A stretch of 64,000 nt of DNA. Origin: Paludibacteraceae bacterium (GTDB taxonomy: Bacteria > Bacteroidota > Bacteroidia > Bacteroidales > Paludibacteraceae). The translations under genes were made by a program, and so were the position numbers. Numbering within the stretch: the first letter of the stretch is position 1; each line of letters begins with the position of its first letter. The stretch is taken from assembly GCA_017401985.1 (NCBI GenBank), contig JAFPNK010000026.1, forward strand, positions 82,149-146,148. The letters run 5' to 3'. This document shows, in pieces, positions 1-8,890 of this stretch. Below the pieces are notes generated by a model. It was not told the DNA's origin and ran no database searches. It was given only the letters and a program-made list of their open reading frames with translations.

Positions 1-2
1 GT

Positions 3-1076
3 GCGGCATTGCGTGATGGAACACTGGTGAGTAAAATGGCTAATTATCAGCCGCGTTATAGAGCTGATAAAGGTAGTGATTTGTTTCTAAAAACATTGTA
101 TGCCTCTACGGAAGAAGTCCCTGTTCGCTATACATCTGTAGCTCCGAACGGCGAGAAAGTGACGCTGTCCGGCAAGATTTTTCTGCCGCCGAGAAAGAAA
201 ATCAAGAATATTATCGTAGCGAATCACTATACTATTTGTTCCAATTTGGAAACACCAAGTCAGGCGCATAGTATAGAGGGTATTTTTGCGACGAAGGATT
301 ATATTGTTATCATGCCGGACTATGTCGGCTATGGTATTTCTTCCCATTTGCCTCATCCGTATCTGCAATTGGAGAGTGCTGTGACATCTTCAATAGACTT
401 GCTTAAAGCGGCGATGCCGTATATTGCGTCGCGCGGCTTTTTGTTCCCCAAAGAGGTTGTTCTGGTCGGTTATTCGCAAGGTGCGGCCGTCACGCTGGCG
501 ATGCAGAAGAAGTTGGAAGAGGAGTACGCGGATCGTTTCCCGCTTCGCCGTGTGTTTGTGGGAGCGGGACCGTATAATCTGGCGAAGACATATGATTACT
601 ATGTGAGTCAGCCCAAGACGAATATTCCGTGTTCGTTGCCTATGCTGATAATCGGCATGGCGTATGGCGAGAACTTACCGTTGAAGCCGGAGGATTATTT
701 TCAACCGGAATTGCTGGAAAAATACCCCAACCTGATAGAATCGAAGAAGTGGACGATGTTCGAAGTGAATGACCGGTTAGATCACCGCATAGACTTGTTG
801 CTTACTCCGCTTATTTTTGAGAAAGAGAAGTACCCGACTTCGTTGCTTTATGAAGCGATGAAGAAGAATTCCATTCTTGGTTGGACGCCCAAGGCGCCGC
901 TATACATGTTCCACAGTACAGAGGATGACATGGTTCCGTTCCTTAACAGCGCGCAAGTGGCGTACGAATTCACTCAGCAATTATTGACGAACGTGGAGTA
1001 TAATTTCTCCCCACAAGGAGGTCATATGAATGCTTGTGCCACCTTCTTCGAAAAGGTTTATCAGAGTCTCTATTAA
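3..1076 (+). CDS. alpha/beta hydrolase (lipase-like), 5'-truncated by window edge
   Basis: The frame is open to the left edge, so the true start probably lies outside the window; the first in-frame start-like codon is TTG at 9 and the next ATG is at 36. Counting from 9, the protein has the nucleophile elbow GYSQG at residues 154-158 (Ser156), a likely acid Asp306/307 in STEDDMVPF and His339 in GGHMNAC, a complete Ser-Asp-His triad in the usual order. It resembles secretory-lipase/peptidase-type alpha/beta hydrolases; the substrate cannot be told. A signal peptide, if any, would be upstream of the window. The gene converges on uvrB and the two stop codons overlap in the bases TTAA at 1073-1076. 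Confidence 0.8.
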   Translation, partial: AALRDGTLVSKMANYQPRYRADKGSDLFLKTLYASTEEVPVRYTSVAPNGEKVTLSGKIFLPPRKKIKNIIVANHYTICSNLETPSQAHSIEGIFATKDYIVIMPDYVGYGISSHLPHPYLQLESAVTSSIDLLKAAMPYIASRGFLFPKEVVLVGYSQGAAVTLAMQKKLEEEYADRFPLRRVFVGAGPYNLAKTYDYYVSQPKTNIPCSLPMLIIGMAYGENLPLKPEDYFQPELLEKYPNLIESKKWTMFEVNDRLDHRIDLLLTPLIFEKEKYPTSLLYEAMKKNSILGWTPKAPLYMFHSTEDDMVPFLNSAQVAYEFTQQLLTNVEYNFSPQGGHMNACATFFEKVYQSLY

Positions 1077-3091
1077 CCGTTGATGGCTTGCAGTCGGTTC
1101 TGCATTTCCAACATTTCATCGCGCAAGAAAGCGGCGGTCTCAAAATCTGTGGCTTTCGCTGCTGCCAGCATCTGTTTGCGCTTCTCGTCGATGGCTTTCT
1201 CCAGTCTTTTGGCGTCCATTTTTTGCCATTCCGCATGTTTCCATCCTTCTTTGATAGCAGCTGTTAGTTTGCGTTTCTCTTCCTCCGGGTCTTTGTAAAG
1301 TCCGGCGAGTGCGGAGGTGTTGATCTCCTTTTTGATCGGCGTTGGTGTGATGCCATGTTCGGCATTGTATCGCATCTGGATAGCCCGACGACGGTTCGTC
1401 TCGTTGATGGTAGCTTGCATGGCGGGTGTGATTTTATCGCCATAGAGCACCGCTTTGCCGTGCACGTGCCGCGCGGCTCGTCCCACGGTTTGGGTGAGCG
1501 AACGCTGGTCGCGCAGGAAGCCGGTTTTGTCGGCATCAAGGATGGCCACGAGTGACACTTCCGGCAGATCCAGTCCTTCTCGGAGCAGATTGACGCCTAC
1601 TAATACATCGTATTCGCCGCGCCGCAGGTCTTCCATGATTTTAACACGCTCGATGGTGTCGATGTCCGAGTGGATATAAGCCGATTTGATGCGGTATTTG
1701 CGCAAGTATTCGTCGAGTTCCTCCGCCATGCGTTTGGTTAGTGTTGTGACCAGACAACGCTCGTTGCGATGAATACGGAATTTGATTTCGTCCATGAGGT
1801 CATCGACTTGATCTTTGGTGGGCCGCACTTCGATCTCCGGATCGAGTAGGCCTGTCGGACGGATAAGCTGGTCAATGACGATGCCTTCAGAGCGATTGAG
1901 TTCATATTCATCCGGCGTGGCGGAGACATAGATGGTCTGCCCCGTTTTGGCCTCGAACTCATCGAATTTGAGCGGTCGGTTATCGCGTGCGGCGGGAAGA
2001 CGGAATCCGTATGTGACGAGGTTGTCTTTGCGCGCTTTGTCTCCTCCGTACATACCGCGAATCTGCGGCACAGTGACGTGACTCTCGTCAATGACGAGGA
2101 GCATATCTTTCGGGAAATAATCCAGCAGGCAATAAGGCGGAGTGCCTTCTTCGCGGCCGTCAAAATAACGGCTGTAGTTCTCCACTCCGGTGCAGTATCC
2201 GAGTTCGTCGAGCATCTCGAGGTCGTAATTGACGCGCTCTTCGATACGCTTGGCGTAGAGGTCTTCACCTATTTCGGTGAAGTATCGTATTTGTTTGGCA
2301 AGGTCGGCTTTGATCTGTTCCTTCGCTGCGGCGATGCGATCGGCAGAGGTGAGGAAGATTGTTGCCGGGCTAAGGTTGTAGTGCTCAAATTCCTCGATCA
2401 CTTGTCCGCTGATGGGATCCACGGTTAGTATGGCATCGATCTCGTTGCCGAAGAACTCAATTCGGATGAGGTAGTCGGCATAGGCGAGTGCGATGTCTAT
2501 GGTATCTCCTTTGACACGGAATCGTCCGCGTGCGAGTTCAATATCGTTGCGGATATATTGCGCGCCGACCAGTTGTTTGAGCAATGAGTCCATGGGAATC
2601 ACTTGTCCCCGCTTGAGTTCAATGACATTCGCTGTGAAGTCCTGCGGACTGCCAAGACCATAGATACAACTGACGGATGAGACAATGATGACATCTTTTC
2701 GCCCGCTGAGTAAGGCCGCTACGGCAGAGAGGCGAAGCCGGTCGATCTCTTCGTTGATGGATAGGTCTTTGTCGATGTACGTGTCTGTGGACGGGATGTA
2801 CGCTTCAGGCTGGTAATAATCGTAATAGGAAACGAAATACTCGACGGCGTTGTGCGGGAAGAAGGCTTTCATCTCTGAGTATAACTGCGCGGCGAGCGTT
2901 TTGTTATGACTCATGATGAGAGTAGGGCGGTTGAGTTGCGCAATGACGTTCGCGACGGTAAAGGTCTTGCCGGAACCGGTTACACCGAGCAGAACCTGCG
3001 CGTCAGCGCCGGCTTTGATTCCGGAGACCAGTGCCTCTATGGCTTGTGGCTGGTCGCCTGTCGGTTTGTATGGACTCTCCAATTTGAACAT
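1073..3091 (-). CDS. uvrB: UvrABC excinuclease subunit B
   Basis: UvrB is the damage-verifying helicase-like subunit of nucleotide excision repair; it receives damaged DNA from UvrA and recruits UvrC. The 672-aa length is normal. Visible: Walker A GVTGSGKT at about 36-43, the beta-hairpin region rich in tyrosines (YYDYYQPEAYIP, about 92-103), the DEAD-like motif IDESH near 336, helicase motif VI near QTVGRAAR, and a C-terminal UVR motif (about 630-665) that binds UvrC. The start MFKLESPYKPTGDQPQAI matches the family N terminus. It lies downstream of the rplS terminator, so it needs its own promoter. No TAnnTTTG box is visible; the 16 to 120 nt upstream contain a dispersed 66-nt repeat. Confidence 0.97.
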   Translation of the reverse strand: MFKLESPYKPTGDQPQAIEALVSGIKAGADAQVLLGVTGSGKTFTVANVIAQLNRPTLIMSHNKTLAAQLYSEMKAFFPHNAVEYFVSYYDYYQPEAYIPSTDTYIDKDLSINEEIDRLRLSAVAALLSGRKDVIIVSSVSCIYGLGSPQDFTANVIELKRGQVIPMDSLLKQLVGAQYIRNDIELARGRFRVKGDTIDIALAYADYLIRIEFFGNEIDAILTVDPISGQVIEEFEHYNLSPATIFLTSADRIAAAKEQIKADLAKQIRYFTEIGEDLYAKRIEERVNYDLEMLDELGYCTGVENYSRYFDGREEGTPPYCLLDYFPKDMLLVIDESHVTVPQIRGMYGGDKARKDNLVTYGFRLPAARDNRPLKFDEFEAKTGQTIYVSATPDEYELNRSEGIVIDQLIRPTGLLDPEIEVRPTKDQVDDLMDEIKFRIHRNERCLVTTLTKRMAEELDEYLRKYRIKSAYIHSDIDTIERVKIMEDLRRGEYDVLVGVNLLREGLDLPEVSLVAILDADKTGFLRDQRSLTQTVGRAARHVHGKAVLYGDKITPAMQATINETNRRRAIQMRYNAEHGITPTPIKKEINTSALAGLYKDPEEEKRKLTAAIKEGWKHAEWQKMDAKRLEKAIDEKRKQMLAAAKATDFETAAFLRDEMLEMQNRLQAING

Positions 3092-3106
3092 TTTTTCGGG
3101 TCTTTG

Positions 3107-3172
3107 CTAAAATCACGGCATATATATACGCAGTATATATATAAGGTGTAGTGGGATACGTGATTGTCTCGT
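3107..3172 (+). repeat. 66-nt dispersed intergenic repeat, copy A
   Basis: This stretch matches 27627..27692 at 58 of 66 positions. Both copies begin CTAAAATCACGG and end with GGGATACGTGA.TGTCTCGT. In the centre a 10-bp perfect inverted repeat, ATATATATAC and GTATATATAT, encloses three bases; the arms are identical in both copies but the loop differs (gca here, tat in copy B). The flanking TCACG and CGTGA form an outer stem. It lies 16 nt upstream of the uvrB start, antisense to that gene. It could be a small MITE-like element, a structured RNA or an operator-bearing repeat. Confidence 0.85.
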
Positions 3173-3216
3173 TCCGGTCTTATGCCTCTCCTATGGTGTG
3201 CATGTGGTTTAGTAAA

Positions 3217-3242
3217 CAAAAAGGGATTCCTTTCGGAACCCC
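3217..3242 (-). terminator. rho-independent terminator of rplS
   Basis: On the minus strand an 8-bp stem (GGGGTTCC with GGAATCCC, one G-T pair) is closed by a GAAA tetraloop and followed by five T. It starts 14 nt beyond the rplS stop codon. Confidence 0.85.
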
Positions 3243-3255
3243 TAATTGTTGAGCC

Positions 3256-3609
3256 TTACTTAACGCGGCGCTCTTGGATGCGGGCTTTTTTACCCGTACG
3301 CTCGCGGAGGTAATACAGTTTAGCACGACGTACTTTACCGTACTTGTTCACTGTGATGCTCTCGATGAAGGGGCTGTCCATCGGGAAGATACGCTCTACA
3401 CCAACGTTGCCGCTCATCTTACGAACTGTGAAGCGCTTCTTGTCGCCGCTACCGTGGATGCAAATCACATCACCGCGGAACTCCTGAACACGCTCTTTGT
3501 TACCCTCTTTGATACGGTATCCTACCGTAATTTGGTCACCTGCCTTGAATGCAGGGAATTCTTTTTTCTCACCGGCAAAAGCTTGCTCGGCTACTTTGAT
3601 CAAATCCAT
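3256..3609 (-). CDS. rplS: 50S ribosomal protein L19
   Basis: L19 sits at the interface of the 30S and 50S subunits. The 117-aa product starts MDLIKVAEQAF and contains the family signature KRFTVRKMSGNVGVERIFP and the basic tail VRRAKLYYLRERTGKKARI, so length and motifs are normal. It is a single-gene transcription unit: its own promoter lies about 100 nt upstream and a strong hairpin terminator follows. The usual rpsP-rimM-trmD neighbours are absent, as is common in Bacteroidota. Confidence 0.98.
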   Translation of the reverse strand: MDLIKVAEQAFAGEKKEFPAFKAGDQITVGYRIKEGNKERVQEFRGDVICIHGSGDKKRFTVRKMSGNVGVERIFPMDSPFIESITVNKYGKVRRAKLYYLRERTGKKARIQERRVK

Positions 3610-3706
3610 TTTTATATTATATTTATGGATGATTTATACTACGCTTTGAGCATTTACTACTATTCGGATTTTCCTAATGCAATCGCCAGAGGCTCAAAAC
3701 GGGCTG

Positions 3707-3738
3707 CAAAATTACTGCTTTTTTTTGATATATGCAAA
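3707..3738 (-). promoter_or_regulatory. promoter of rplS
   Basis: Minus strand: TTTG at 3738-3735 and TAATTTTG at 3714-3707, separated by 20 nt, the Bacteroidota -33/-7 pattern. The predicted start point near 3702 leaves a leader of about 90 nt, in which no further structure was recognised. Confidence 0.8.
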
Positions 3739-3761
3739 TATTTTGCGATTTTTTTTCAAAT

Positions 3762-6320
3762 TTAGATCCAACGTACGTAGCAGAAGTCCATGCGGTGCGG
3801 GAGGAGTTCGTTCTGCGGGTACATACGTAAGCAGAATTTCATTCCACCGGCATAGTCCACTTGGTAGGTGTTCTCGAAGAACAGGTGACTGCCTTCAGAT
3901 TTCACCATTTTCAGCGGTTCTACTTCGTAGAGTTTGTCGTTGTTGTGCGTCGAAGTACGTACAGCTACGAGTTCCACACCGAGGCCCTTGTCGTTCAGAC
4001 CGTGGGTGTCGAGTTCAACCGCAATCTTCACCTTATCACCTACGGTGAGGCTGCTCAGATCCGGACTCTCTTTAGCGACTACCTCGATCTCATCCCAGTG
4101 AGCGGCCATGTTCTCTTTCCAAGCTGCGATTTCTTTGGCAACCTTGTAGTTGTCAGCGAGCAGCAGGTTGTGACGTTTAGCCAGTTTGTTGTAGAACTTA
4201 TCGAAATAATCGTCCATCATACGTTTCATGGTGAAACGCGGAGTGATCTTGGTAACCGAGTTCTTGATGTACTGAATCCACTCAGGGCTGTAACCCTTGG
4301 AGTTTTTCGCATAGTACAGCGGGATGATCTCATTCTCGAGCATCTGGTAGATAGTAGCAGCATCGAGCTGATCCTGGTGAGCCTGGTTCTCGTAGGTGCG
4401 GTGCTCGGTCAATGCCCAGCCTGCGCCCTCTACGTAACCCTCATACCACCAACCGTCTTTGACGGAGAAGTTGAGTACACCGTTCATCTGTGCTTTCTCA
4501 CCGGATGTACCGGATGCCTCGAGCGGACGAGTCGGCGTGTTGAGCCAGATATCCACACCGGAGATGAGGCGCTTAGCGAGGCGCATGTCGTAGTTCTCGA
4601 GGAAGATGATCTTACCGAGGAATTGCGGCATACGGCTGATCTCGATGATACGCTTGATAAGGCCTTGACCACCGCCGTCAGCAGGGTGAGCCTTACCGGT
4701 GAAGAGGAACTGAACCGGATAGTTCGGGTTGTTAACCAGTTTGTCGAGACGCTCGAGGTCTGTGAACAACAGGTGTGCACGTTTGTAGGTAGCGAAACGA
4801 CGACCGAAACCGATGATGAGGTTGTTCGGGTTCATCTCATTGAGGGCGCGAACGATGCGAGCAGGATCACCTTGGCTCTTCATCCAGTCCTCACGGAATT
4901 TCTCCTTGATATAATCCACCATCTTACGCTTCAAACCGAGGCGGGTAGCCCAGATTTCTGCGTCAGGGATATCGTTGTAAGCCTTCCACATTTCGAGGTT
5001 CGACTGGTCGTTGATCCACTCTTTAGGCAGGTATTTTTGATATACTTTCTTCCAGTCCGAAGCTGCCCAAGTCGGCATATGCACACCGTTGGTGACATAG
5101 TCAACGTGCAGTTCCTCAGGGAAATAACCCGGCCAAACGGGTGCGAACATCTTCTTCGAAACCTCACCGTGCAACCACGATACACCGTTAGCTTCCTGGC
5201 AGGTGTTGAGTGCGAAGACAGACATAGAGAACTTCTCGTTGCTGTCATCCGGGTTCGTACGACCCATACCAATCAGGTCATGCCACTCGATACCGAGTTT
5301 CGGAGCGTACTCGCTCATGTACTTGTAGAACAAGCCCTCTTCGAAATAGTCGTGACCAGCAGGAACCGGTGTATGGCAGGTGTACAGACCGCTTGCGCGA
5401 ACGACCTCTTTGGCTTGGTTGAAAGTCAGGCCTTCTTCCTGAACCAGGTCGACAAGGCGTTGCAGACCCATCAGGGCTGCGTGTCCCTCGTTGCAGTGGT
5501 AAACATCCTTCTTGATACCCAGTTTCTTGAGTGCCAGCATACCACCGATACCCAACATGATCTCCTGTTTGATACGGTTCTCCCAGTCTCCACCATAGAG
5601 TTGGTGTGTAATCTGGCGATCCCATTCGCTATTGAGCTCATTATCCGTATCCAAGAGGTACAGGTTCATACGTCCCACAGCTACACACCAGAGGTACGCT
5701 TTTACAGTGCGGCCCGGATACGGAACCTCGATCACCATGTTCGAACCATCTTTCTCTTTCACCTGCGTGATAGGCAGGTTGGAGAAGTTCTGTGCCTCGT
5801 AGTTGGCGATCTGCTGTCCTTCCGGACTCAGTGTCTGTGTGAAGTAACCGTAGCGATAAAGGAAACCGATAGCGGCCATATCAATATTGCAGTCGGACGC
5901 CTCTTTGATATAGTCACCGGCAAGAATTCCCAGACCTCCCGAGTAGATCTTGAGCACATGTGTCAGACCGTACTCCATGGAGAAATAAGCAATTGTCGGT
6001 TTTTTCTTGTCCTTCGGGGTGTCCATGTATTTGCGGAACTCAGCGTAAACCTCGTTCAGCTTCTTCATGAATTTCTCATCCTTGGTCAACTCTACCATGC
6101 GATCGTAACTGATGATATTGAGCAGAACGATCGGGTTCGAGTTAGCACGATGCCAAGCTTCGTTGTCGATGTAACGGAACAAATCCTTTGCATCTCCATA
6201 CCAGCTCCACCATACATTGTACGCAATTTCTTGCAGTTTGCTCAGCTCTGCCGGAAGGGTAGCGTGTACGTTACACTCTTTCCATGCGGGCTGATTAACA
6301 TTACTTACTTTAACTTTCAT
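3762..6320 (-). CDS. glgP: alpha-glucan (glycogen) phosphorylase, GT35
   Basis: The enzyme releases glucose 1-phosphate from the non-reducing ends of glycogen or maltodextrin, using pyridoxal phosphate. The 852-aa protein is of the bacterial type (N terminus with the [18 protein letters not shown] block, about 34-51). It has the substrate-site segment HCNEGHAAL (about 275) and the C-terminal PLP-binding block [14 protein letters not shown], whose Lys is the expected Schiff-base residue. Classical phosphorylases read GTGNMK here, so this is the divergent GTSGEK form. The start [13 protein letters not shown] is the only ATG close to the promoter. It belongs functionally with the debranching enzyme, malQ and amylases elsewhere in the window. 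Confidence 0.95.
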   Translation of the reverse strand: MKVKVSNVNQPAWKECNVHATLPAELSKLQEIAYNVWWSWYGDAKDLFRYIDNEAWHRANSNPIVLLNIISYDRMVELTKDEKFMKKLNEVYAEFRKYMDTPKDKKKPTIAYFSMEYGLTHVLKIYSGGLGILAGDYIKEASDCNIDMAAIGFLYRYGYFTQTLSPEGQQIANYEAQNFSNLPITQVKEKDGSNMVIEVPYPGRTVKAYLWCVAVGRMNLYLLDTDNELNSEWDRQITHQLYGGDWENRIKQEIMLGIGGMLALKKLGIKKDVYHCNEGHAALMGLQRLVDLVQEEGLTFNQAKEVVRASGLYTCHTPVPAGHDYFEEGLFYKYMSEYAPKLGIEWHDLIGMGRTNPDDSNEKFSMSVFALNTCQEANGVSWLHGEVSKKMFAPVWPGYFPEELHVDYVTNGVHMPTWAASDWKKVYQKYLPKEWINDQSNLEMWKAYNDIPDAEIWATRLGLKRKMVDYIKEKFREDWMKSQGDPARIVRALNEMNPNNLIIGFGRRFATYKRAHLLFTDLERLDKLVNNPNYPVQFLFTGKAHPADGGGQGLIKRIIEISRMPQFLGKIIFLENYDMRLAKRLISGVDIWLNTPTRPLEASGTSGEKAQMNGVLNFSVKDGWWYEGYVEGAGWALTEHRTYENQAHQDQLDAATIYQMLENEIIPLYYAKNSKGYSPEWIQYIKNSVTKITPRFTMKRMMDDYFDKFYNKLAKRHNLLLADNYKVAKEIAAWKENMAAHWDEIEVVAKESPDLSSLTVGDKVKIAVELDTHGLNDKGLGVELVAVRTSTHNNDKLYEVEPLKMVKSEGSHLFFENTYQVDYAGGMKFCLRMYPQNELLPHRMDFCYVRWI

Positions 6321-6365
6321 AAGGTAAATATATTAAAATTTCATCTAATTTTCAAAAAAAGCGTG

Positions 6366-6396
6366 CAAATTTACGACTTTTTTTTGAAATGTGCAA
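6366..6396 (-). promoter_or_regulatory. promoter of glgP
   Basis: Minus strand: TTG at 6396-6394 and TAAATTTG at 6373-6366 with a 20-nt gap. It overlaps the divergent promoter of the RNase R-like gene, so both share the stretch 6383-6396 and could interfere with each other. Confidence 0.8.
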
Positions 6397-6413
6397 GATT
6401 TTTTGTAATTTTG
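6383..6413 (+). promoter_or_regulatory. promoter of the short RNase R-like gene
   Basis: TTTG at 6383-6386 and TAATTTTG at 6406-6413 with a 19-nt gap. Transcription should start near 6418, only about 35 nt before the ATG at 6454. The coding region therefore cannot extend upstream to a normal RNase R N terminus. Confidence 0.8.
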
Positions 6414-6453
6414 CAACCGATTTATACAAAATGTGTAGTCTAATTAGCAATCT

Positions 6454-7821
6454 ATGATTTGGACAAACGACATAAACAACGAGATAGTTCGCAGACGCGA
6501 CATGCGCGATGTTTTTACATTTACTATCGATCCTGCTGATGCCAAGGATTTTGATGACGCATTGTCGTTTGAAGTGAATGAAGATGGTACCTATCAGATC
6601 GGGGTTCATATAGCCGATGTTTCGTTTTATGTGCGTCCCGGTACCAAAGAAGATGAGGATGCATACAAACGCGGCACATCGGTTTATTTGGTGGACCGCG
6701 TGCTGCCGATGTTACCGGAGGAGTTGTGCAACGATAAGTGTTCGCTCCGGCCGAACGAAGATAAATTATGCATGTCGGTTGTGTTCACTATGGACGCGGA
6801 CGCGCGCGTGTTAAAATATAAGGTGAGCCGAACGGTTATTCGTTCCAATGCGCGGCTGAACTACGACGAGGCGCAGGACATTATATGCGCAAATCAGACT
6901 GGCGAGACACAAACGAGTGAGAATCGGGTCGAGGGGATGTCCGAATTAACAGAGGCCATCATCGTACTCAACACCCTTGCTGCCAAGCTTCGTGCGGAGC
7001 GGATTGCGAACGGAGCGTTGACTATCGAGCAAGAGGAGATGCGGTTTAAATTGGACAGCCACGGTCATCCGGTTGAGATCTATTTTGAGCAATCCAACGA
7101 AGCGCATCATTTGATTGAGGAGTTTATGCTGTTGGCGAACCGCACGATTGCGAAAGCTGTAGGTTCGGGTCGTCCGTTTGTCTATCGTGTGCACGATTTA
7201 CCTAATGCGGATAAGTTGGATGAATTACAGGCATTTAAACGCAAAATGGGTAGCCGTGTCTCGCAGCAGGCGTTGGATATGCTGACTATTCGTGCTCAGG
7301 CAAAGGCTGTTTATTCGACTTATAATATCGGTCATTACGGTCTTGCGTTCTCCCATTATACGCATTTTACATCGCCTATTCGTCGTTACCCCGATTTGAT
7401 GGTACACCGTTTGGTGGAGAAATATATCCTAACCGGCAAAAAAGAGAGTATGACCCGCGAGGAACTGGAGGAAAAATGCGAGCATTGTTCTGCGTGCGAA
7501 CAAGAGGCAGCGCAGGCGGAGCGTGATTCGATTAAGATGTTTCAAGCCATGTGGATAAACGATCATATAGGCGAGGTGCTGCCCGGACATATATCCGGAG
7601 TAACGGATTTCGGATTGTTTGTTCAACTGGATGAGTCGCGTTGTGAAGGTCTGGTACACATCTCCAAAATAGGAGAGCCCGGCGAATATTGGCAGTACGA
7701 CGAGAAAAACTATCGCCTTGTTTGTGAGAATAAGAAAAGTTACACGCTTGGGGACAAGGTGACAGTCAAAGTGGTTCGTGCGGATGTTAATAGGGGACAA
7801 ATTGATTTTGAATTTTGTTAA
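6454..7821 (+). CDS. minimal RNase R/II-family exoribonuclease (RNB + S1 only)
   Basis: Exoribonucleases of this family degrade RNA 3' to 5' and clear structured or damaged RNA. This 455-aa protein begins almost exactly at the catalytic RNB core: the active-site block DPADAKDFDDAL is at about residues 27-38, followed by the RNB domain to about 360 (HYTHFTSPIRRYPDLMVHR near 310) and a C-terminal S1 domain (GEVLPGHISGVTDFGLFVQL, about 371-390). Usual RNase R proteins are about 700 aa or more, with two N-terminal cold-shock domains; here they are missing. Its own promoter lies 40 nt upstream, so the short form looks genuine rather than a mis-called start. A fragment of a rearranged gene is the alternative. 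Confidence 0.88.
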   Translation: MIWTNDINNEIVRRRDMRDVFTFTIDPADAKDFDDALSFEVNEDGTYQIGVHIADVSFYVRPGTKEDEDAYKRGTSVYLVDRVLPMLPEELCNDKCSLRPNEDKLCMSVVFTMDADARVLKYKVSRTVIRSNARLNYDEAQDIICANQTGETQTSENRVEGMSELTEAIIVLNTLAAKLRAERIANGALTIEQEEMRFKLDSHGHPVEIYFEQSNEAHHLIEEFMLLANRTIAKAVGSGRPFVYRVHDLPNADKLDELQAFKRKMGSRVSQQALDMLTIRAQAKAVYSTYNIGHYGLAFSHYTHFTSPIRRYPDLMVHRLVEKYILTGKKESMTREELEEKCEHCSACEQEAAQAERDSIKMFQAMWINDHIGEVLPGHISGVTDFGLFVQLDESRCEGLVHISKIGEPGEYWQYDEKNYRLVCENKKSYTLGDKVTVKVVRADVNRGQIDFEFC

Positions 7822-7846
7822 AAAATTGTCCCTTTATGACGAAGAA

Positions 7847-7878
7847 TTTGCATAATTGAAAAAAAAGTATTACCTTTG
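7847..7878 (+). promoter_or_regulatory. promoter of the 7887 envelope protein gene
   Basis: TTTG at 7847-7850 and TACCTTTG at 7871-7878, 20 nt apart. The ATG at 7887 is only 8 nt after the box, which leaves a leader of about 0-5 nt. Confidence 0.8.
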
Positions 7879-7886
7879 CAGCGAAT

Positions 7887-8621
7887 ATGAAAAAACTTCT
7901 TGTTTACATAGTACTTTGTCTCTTTGTGACCTCATACGCGCACGCGGAAACAATATTGCTTCGCACGGGAGCGCGCGTGAAGGGAACGATCGTGTTCCAA
8001 AATGAAGAGGTGGTTATTGTGCGCGACAACACCGGTGCCAGATTTCAATATCTGCGTTCGGATGTGTCGGAGATTCTCGCGGATGGCGAAGAGGTCGCAG
8101 AACCCGAGGTTGAAGAGGTGGATGTGATTAAAACTTCGAAGAAAGCCTCGATACTGCTGGAGGTAGCCGGAGGAGCTGCCGTTCTTCCGAATGAGGCCGC
8201 GGGAGGTGCTGCGAGCGTTGACCTGCTTGTCGGATCCCATCACATCGGCGACCGGCACATCTTCATTGGAGGCGGGTTAGGATACCATGGACTTTTTATT
8301 GGCGGAGAGAAATATAATTTCCTGCCGATTCAGGTGGCGTTTCGTATGCCGTTTGTTGAACAAAAACATGCGCCTGTTTTTGGGGCTTCGCTCGGTTACG
8401 GGATCGCGTTAAGCAAAAATTACAAAGGTGGAATATACGCGGATATTGATTTGGGATATAGATGTCAATTAAATCAAAAGACGGCTGTTGCACTGGTCTT
8501 TTACACGCAGTTCCAGCAGGCTCAAATGGCAACAACGACAACGATTGAAGGTCAGGATTTTGTCAATTATACAGGCAGAAATTTGGTGACACCCGGACTC
8601 AAATTGGCATTATATTTCTGA
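7887..8621 (+). CDS. secreted/outer-membrane protein of unknown function
   Basis: The 244-aa product has a typical signal peptide (MKKLLVYIVLCLFVTSYAHA, cleaved about residue 20). A small beta-rich segment follows (about 21-65: ILLRTGARVKGTIVFQNEEV), resembling the SH3-like region seen in Bacteroidota outer-membrane proteins. The remainder alternates Gly/aromatic strands and ends in the aromatic residues ALYF, as beta-barrel outer-membrane proteins do. No enzyme motif is visible. The leader is nearly absent because the promoter abuts the ATG. The next gene starts 3 nt after this stop, so the two are co-transcribed. Confidence 0.7.
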   Translation: MKKLLVYIVLCLFVTSYAHAETILLRTGARVKGTIVFQNEEVVIVRDNTGARFQYLRSDVSEILADGEEVAEPEVEEVDVIKTSKKASILLEVAGGAAVLPNEAAGGAASVDLLVGSHHIGDRHIFIGGGLGYHGLFIGGEKYNFLPIQVAFRMPFVEQKHAPVFGASLGYGIALSKNYKGGIYADIDLGYRCQLNQKTAVALVFYTQFQQAQMATTTTIEGQDFVNYTGRNLVTPGLKLALYF

Positions 8622-8623
8622 TA

Positions 8624-8803
8624 ATGAAAAAACAACCGCGCGAACATAGAGTATCTATCTTGCTCAACGAGAGTGAATTGCGGGCGCTGGATCGCTTTTG
8701 CGATAAATATGCGGTAGTGAACCGCAGCCGGCTCATTCGCGAGACGCTGATGCGCGCTATTTTGAAGCAGATTGAGAATGATCAGCCTACGTTGTTCGAT
8801 TAG
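8624..8803 (+). CDS. 59-aa ribbon-helix-helix protein
   Basis: ATG at 8624, TAG at 8801-8803. The product begins MKKQPREHRVSILLNESE and continues with a helix-turn-helix pair (ELRALDRFCDKYAVV, NRSRLIRETLMRAIL). The basic N-terminal strand HRVSILL followed by two helices is the CopG/MetJ-type ribbon-helix-helix fold, which acts as a dimeric DNA-binding regulator or antitoxin. There is no toxin gene next to it. It directly follows the envelope protein gene (3-nt gap), so it may autoregulate that pair; this is inference. Confidence 0.8.
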   Translation: MKKQPREHRVSILLNESELRALDRFCDKYAVVNRSRLIRETLMRAILKQIENDQPTLFD

Positions 8804-8820
8804 AAAAAGCTATCTTATCA

Positions 8821-8850
8821 ATAAAAAACGCCTCCTTTTCGGGAGGCGTT
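8821..8850 (-). terminator. rho-independent terminator of rpoD
   Basis: A perfect 9-bp stem (8827-8835 with 8842-8850, arm AACGCCTCC) and a 6-nt loop are followed on the minus strand by a T-run (8828-8823). On the plus strand no T-run follows, so it mainly serves rpoD; it may also stop the ribbon-helix-helix transcript weakly. Confidence 0.85.
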
Positions 8851-8890
8851 ACCATTTTCGGTTAATCAAGCGGTTAACCTTTCATCTTGA

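Noticed and set aside
3861-6443. 860-codon open frame opposite glgP
   Set aside because: It mirrors the phosphorylase gene codon by codon; its translation lacks any domain and glgP is a clear gene. Long antisense frames arise from the codon use of the real gene.
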